The notes beneath the pieces are model-generated. The model searched no databases. It worked only from the letters and a program-made list of their open reading frames with translations, and was not told the DNA's origin. Positions 60,819-64,000 of a stretch of DNA of 64,000 bases are shown in pieces (positions within the stretch are counted from its first letter, which is position 1; each line of letters begins with the position of its first letter). Source of the stretch: Anadara kagoshimensis. Taxonomy: Eukaryota > Mollusca > Bivalvia > Arcoida > Arcidae. The stretch spans positions 69,357,260 through 69,421,259 of the forward strand of contig CM037870.1 in the NCBI GenBank assembly GCA_021292105.1, read 5' to 3'. The position numbers and the translations under genes are program-made.

Positions 60819-61620
60819 GAATTTGGTGTTTGTTTTGAGAAGACATTATGATGGTAAGCAGAATTTTCAAAAATAAATATTTGAAATTGAATATTTAACC
60901 AATATTTTGAAATGAATAGATAACAATAATGCATAAATATATACTCATATTTTTCAATTATATGTACACAACTAACATGTAAAGTTTTAAAGCAACAAAT
61001 ATACAAATAAAAAAATGACGTTTTTTTTAATAAAACATGCATCTTTTTTACACAATTCATTCAATAATTACACAGTGGCTGGGTCTAAGGGGAGATAATT
61101 TGTTACATAGCAGGATAAGAGTTAATAAAATCCGAGTAAAATCACATTATTCTTAAAATTATGGGCTTTGGTGGGCTTTGACTATCCATTTGGCATGGAT
61201 TGGTTTGATTACAGATAATTGGAGATATCCTTGTTTTTCTTTGACGTTTCGTGGTTTCTCTACGACTTGGTCAGAGTACCACATTTTGATATATATGTAT
61301 ACATGTACACAATTACAAAGAGTAAATGTATGGCTTAATTTACTTATTAATACTATTCATCAGCTGGTCACAGGTGATTATGCTATCTATATATACAGGT
61401 AGCTTAATTAAGATTTATTATATAGTCGGGTACAGGTGTAAATTTGGGTGTCCAAAACAGGGTAATTACTGACGCTAAAATGAAACTGTGCTAATACAAC
61501 TGGCATTTTGAAATCACTAAAATTTCTATGTGCTAATATTAAGCGGTTTACAGTATTGCTGAAAAATATGCTCAATTTTCAGAACATAGCTGATTATGTT
61601 GATTGTGTTTATTTATTTAG
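60819..61620. other. Intergenic, nothing recognised
   Basis: The sequence is AT-rich and non-coding with no exon or element recognised. Confidence 0.4.
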
Positions 61621-62343
61621 ATTATTCATGTGAAGAAAGTAATGATTTTGATGATGAACCATTACATGTACATCTTCTGAAAAAAGGAAGAAGATCATTG
61701 AAACAGATAGTGAGGATGATGAAAATGATGATTGTGCAGACTGATTCTAACATGTCTGAGGTAATTTCTGAAAATGAATTGAAAAATACAAAGAAAGTGT
61801 ATGTATGCACAGCTAAAAAAAGGCAACAGAAAAGAGTCTATGACAAGAGAAGCATGTCTTTATTGCCATAATTTATATACTGATGTAAGAAAACATTATG
61901 GAGGTGAAATTGAGGTAGCCAGTGTTCTTGCAAAGCCAGTTGGGTCAGCTGAAAGAAAAAGACAGCTTGAACTCTTAAGACGGAAAGGCAATTTTTACCA
62001 CAATAAAGAAGTCCTGGATTGTGGTAGTGGACTTGTTATACTTGTAAGACAGCTACCTGAAGAAAAGGAAACTGACTTGGCCAACTATGGGCCTTGTAGT
62101 TTGTGTCTTGTTTTTTTAAAAAATAAATGAATTGTATCATCATCAAGCAGCTTGTCCTGCTAGGGAAGCAGAAGTACACATTGCCTCAAGAGATATAATA
62201 CACAGTAGTGATATGCTTATATATATCACCCAACACTTCTATTATGGAGCAAGAAGTTTTTCCAACTATGATAAAGATGGAATAACCGCATTGGTCAAGG
62301 GTGATCCTTTAATTTGTGAAATGGGACTAATGTGGTATATGTA
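61621..62343 (+). pseudogene. Zinc-finger / recombinase-like family N-terminal exon, broken copy
   Basis: It follows TTTATTTAG and reads DYSCEESNDFDDEPLHVHLL, then an acidic region split by a shift (ETDSEDDENDDCAD). Next come KKRQQKRVYDKR, two missing bases near 61850, and EACLYCHNLYTDVRKH. It then reads ERKRQLELLRRKGNFYHN and LANYGPCSLCLVF. After a further shift near 62118 it reads NELYHHQAACPAREAE and LVKGDPLICEMG, with a stop at 62341. The order of two zinc knuckles and the GDPLI motif matches 35126-35815. Several shifts show it is not functional. Confidence 0.7.
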
Positions 62344-64000
62344 AACATCAGCAATAGATCCCATGAAAAGGAACAACCACTCATCACAAAAGATGAGGGA
62401 AGTATCTCGTTTTTTACAATATCTGCATAATTATACAAAAACATGCTAACCTATAACTGAATTTTTATCACCAGGTCTAGTTTTAAGCTTTCTTGTATAT
62501 TGTGTAAAAGATTGAGCTCTATTGGTATTTCATATTTATTTATATAAATTTATCTTCAATTCTTGCCTTGGTTTATTTAAGCACCTAGTTACGATACTGT
62601 CTTTATGTCAGATCTGAAACAGAAACTTTCGTCCCGAAAGCCGATATGTTTGTCTAGTGTTTTGTAAGCCAAGACCATGCATTAACACAATATGTTTTTA
62701 AGAAATGTGATTAATTATCAACTAACTCTTACAGGTGTTGTTTAAAACAGTATATTTTTAAAATACCCCACAATGCCTTTTATTGCTTATCTGTACCCCA
62801 CAAGCATTTTACTATCAAAAAATGTTTGTTTAGTTATTTTTTAAAGTTTAAACATATCATTTTAAAAAACAGAAACGTTTTCCTTAAATCTGCGTTAATC
62901 TGAGTTTTAAAAGTAAAGTACCCCACAAAATAGACTTACAAAGTATCGCTCTACTTACACGAACCATACCCAACAATGTGCCCTAGGCGCGTATGTGTGT
63001 GTGTGTGTGTGTACATTTCCTCCAACAGGAGGTCCATAATATGGTTGTGCACCAAAATTAAAGGTCCAAATTGAAATAGAGGTCCAATTGTTGGACTTCG
63101 AAATTACAAAGCTGTAATTATGAGTACCGGAGCTCTTTCTGAACACACACAAGTATTTCCCGTGACGAAAAGTTCGGACCTCTAATGCGGGTGTGTTTTC
63201 ATATTCAGTGTGCTAGTAGTTCAGTATATCACTACCAAGTGGTGCTTCTACTTAAAACTTCCGAAAAGCAACACACACATTTCTTCATTTCAGAACGCCT
63301 CTGCATTCTGGTTAATCCGAATGAGTTGGACGATATATCTTGACCTGAATCAACTACACTACATAGGAAGGCAGTCAGGAACGATAATACTTTGGCTTTT
63401 TTTTTTGCGTCATGTCGTGTGAAAAAGCGGGTAGTGATCAGGTAGGTTAAAACAAGTTATTTTATCTTTTTTGTGGATAAAAGGAGATGTTGGACCTCAG
63501 AAAACAAACCCAGAGGACACTATGGCATAATCAATGCGAAGTGTAGGATACATATTCTTTGCAGATTACTAGTCTCGATCATTGCATTCATTATTGTTTG
63601 TCACATGAAATTGACTCGCATGTGGACATACGCAAGAATTCTCAGCCTAGATTGTATTGGTTTTCTGTAAATTCATTCAGTAATGTCGCAACATTTTGTT
63701 ACAGATTGGGTTTGAATAAGACCATATTGTGAATATTATCGACAACGGTACATCCATATTGTCAAACGGATACGGATGCTGGAGGTTTCATAATTGCAAC
63801 AATGCCGGTAAATATATTATCGCCAGCAGTAACCGAACATGATTTTAAAAACAAGAAACACACCACCCTCTTTCAAATAATAATAATTTTCTCCAATAAT
63901 AATTGACATATCTTAGTGTCACCATATTCTTCAAAAAAGGTCTTATCTTATGAATAATACTACTGAAAATAGTTCCTTATAGGTCCAAATAGGGGTGGCA
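62344..64000. other. No gene recognised to the window end
   Basis: A (GT)n run lies at 62994-63012. Between about 63025 and 63190, AGGTCC and GGACCT motifs recur in both orientations, and AGGTCCAAATAGGGGTGGC stands at the very end of the window. This could be the start of another motif-array element, but no tips are identified. Confidence 0.4.

Noticed and set aside
63025-64000. AGGTCC motif cluster as another transposon end
   Set aside because: Motifs recur in both orientations but no tips or genes are visible before the window ends.

Overview
The window is animal genomic DNA, most likely from a bivalve or related lophotrochozoan. It is AT-rich, its genes are split by GT-AG introns, and it carries tRNA-headed SINEs, minisatellites and dispersed repeats that begin with AGAGGCTC..GAGCC and end with AGGTGAGCT. 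The species cannot be named from sequence alone. No ordinary single-copy host gene is recognisable. Almost everything is transposon genes or decayed members of multicopy families.

The central result is three related DNA transposons of CACTA (tnp2-type) character. Each has terminal inverted repeats, subterminal arrays of short motifs, and two divergently transcribed genes. The minus-strand gene encodes a tnp2-like transposase, with an N-terminal C2H2 finger in two of the three. The plus-strand gene encodes a multi-exon partner with an SH3/tudor-like N-terminus, a charged coiled coil and, in two elements, a C-terminal BEN domain. Element 1 (11441-28335, target duplication ATT) and Element 2 (37240-52458, target duplication TTT) are full length. 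They share the palindromic subterminal motif TTGACCATGGTCAA although their tips differ. Element 3 (7075-30932) is an older, internally deleted relative with GTCCGTAAACAGTC-type subterminal repeats, and Element 1 has jumped into one of its introns. Elements 2 and 3 each interrupt a dispersed repeat whose two halves rejoin across the element.

Layout: 1-6.1 kb holds decayed SET / zinc-finger / tyrosine-recombinase-like exons, a 143-bp tandem array and a 27-bp minisatellite. From 7.1 to 30.9 kb lies Element 3 with Element 1 nested inside it. From 30.9 to 33.2 kb is a repeat array with a 666-bp higher-order period. From 33.4 to 35.8 kb are BEN-like and recombinase-family pseudo-exons. From 37.2 to 52.5 kb lies Element 2, and from 52.5 to 53.8 kb the rest of the repeat it entered. 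From 53.8 to 62.4 kb are BEN, recombinase, zinc-finger and piggyBac remnants plus two small non-autonomous elements. From 62.4 to 64 kb nothing is recognised.

Reading the genes together: the transposase should cut at the terminal inverted repeats. The BEN protein is the obvious candidate to bind the palindromic subterminal arrays, the job TNPA does in plant En/Spm. BEN domains are known to bind short palindromes, but its role here is inference. The Element 1 partner gene is intact over seven exons, whereas all three transposase genes are broken by frameshift or deletion.
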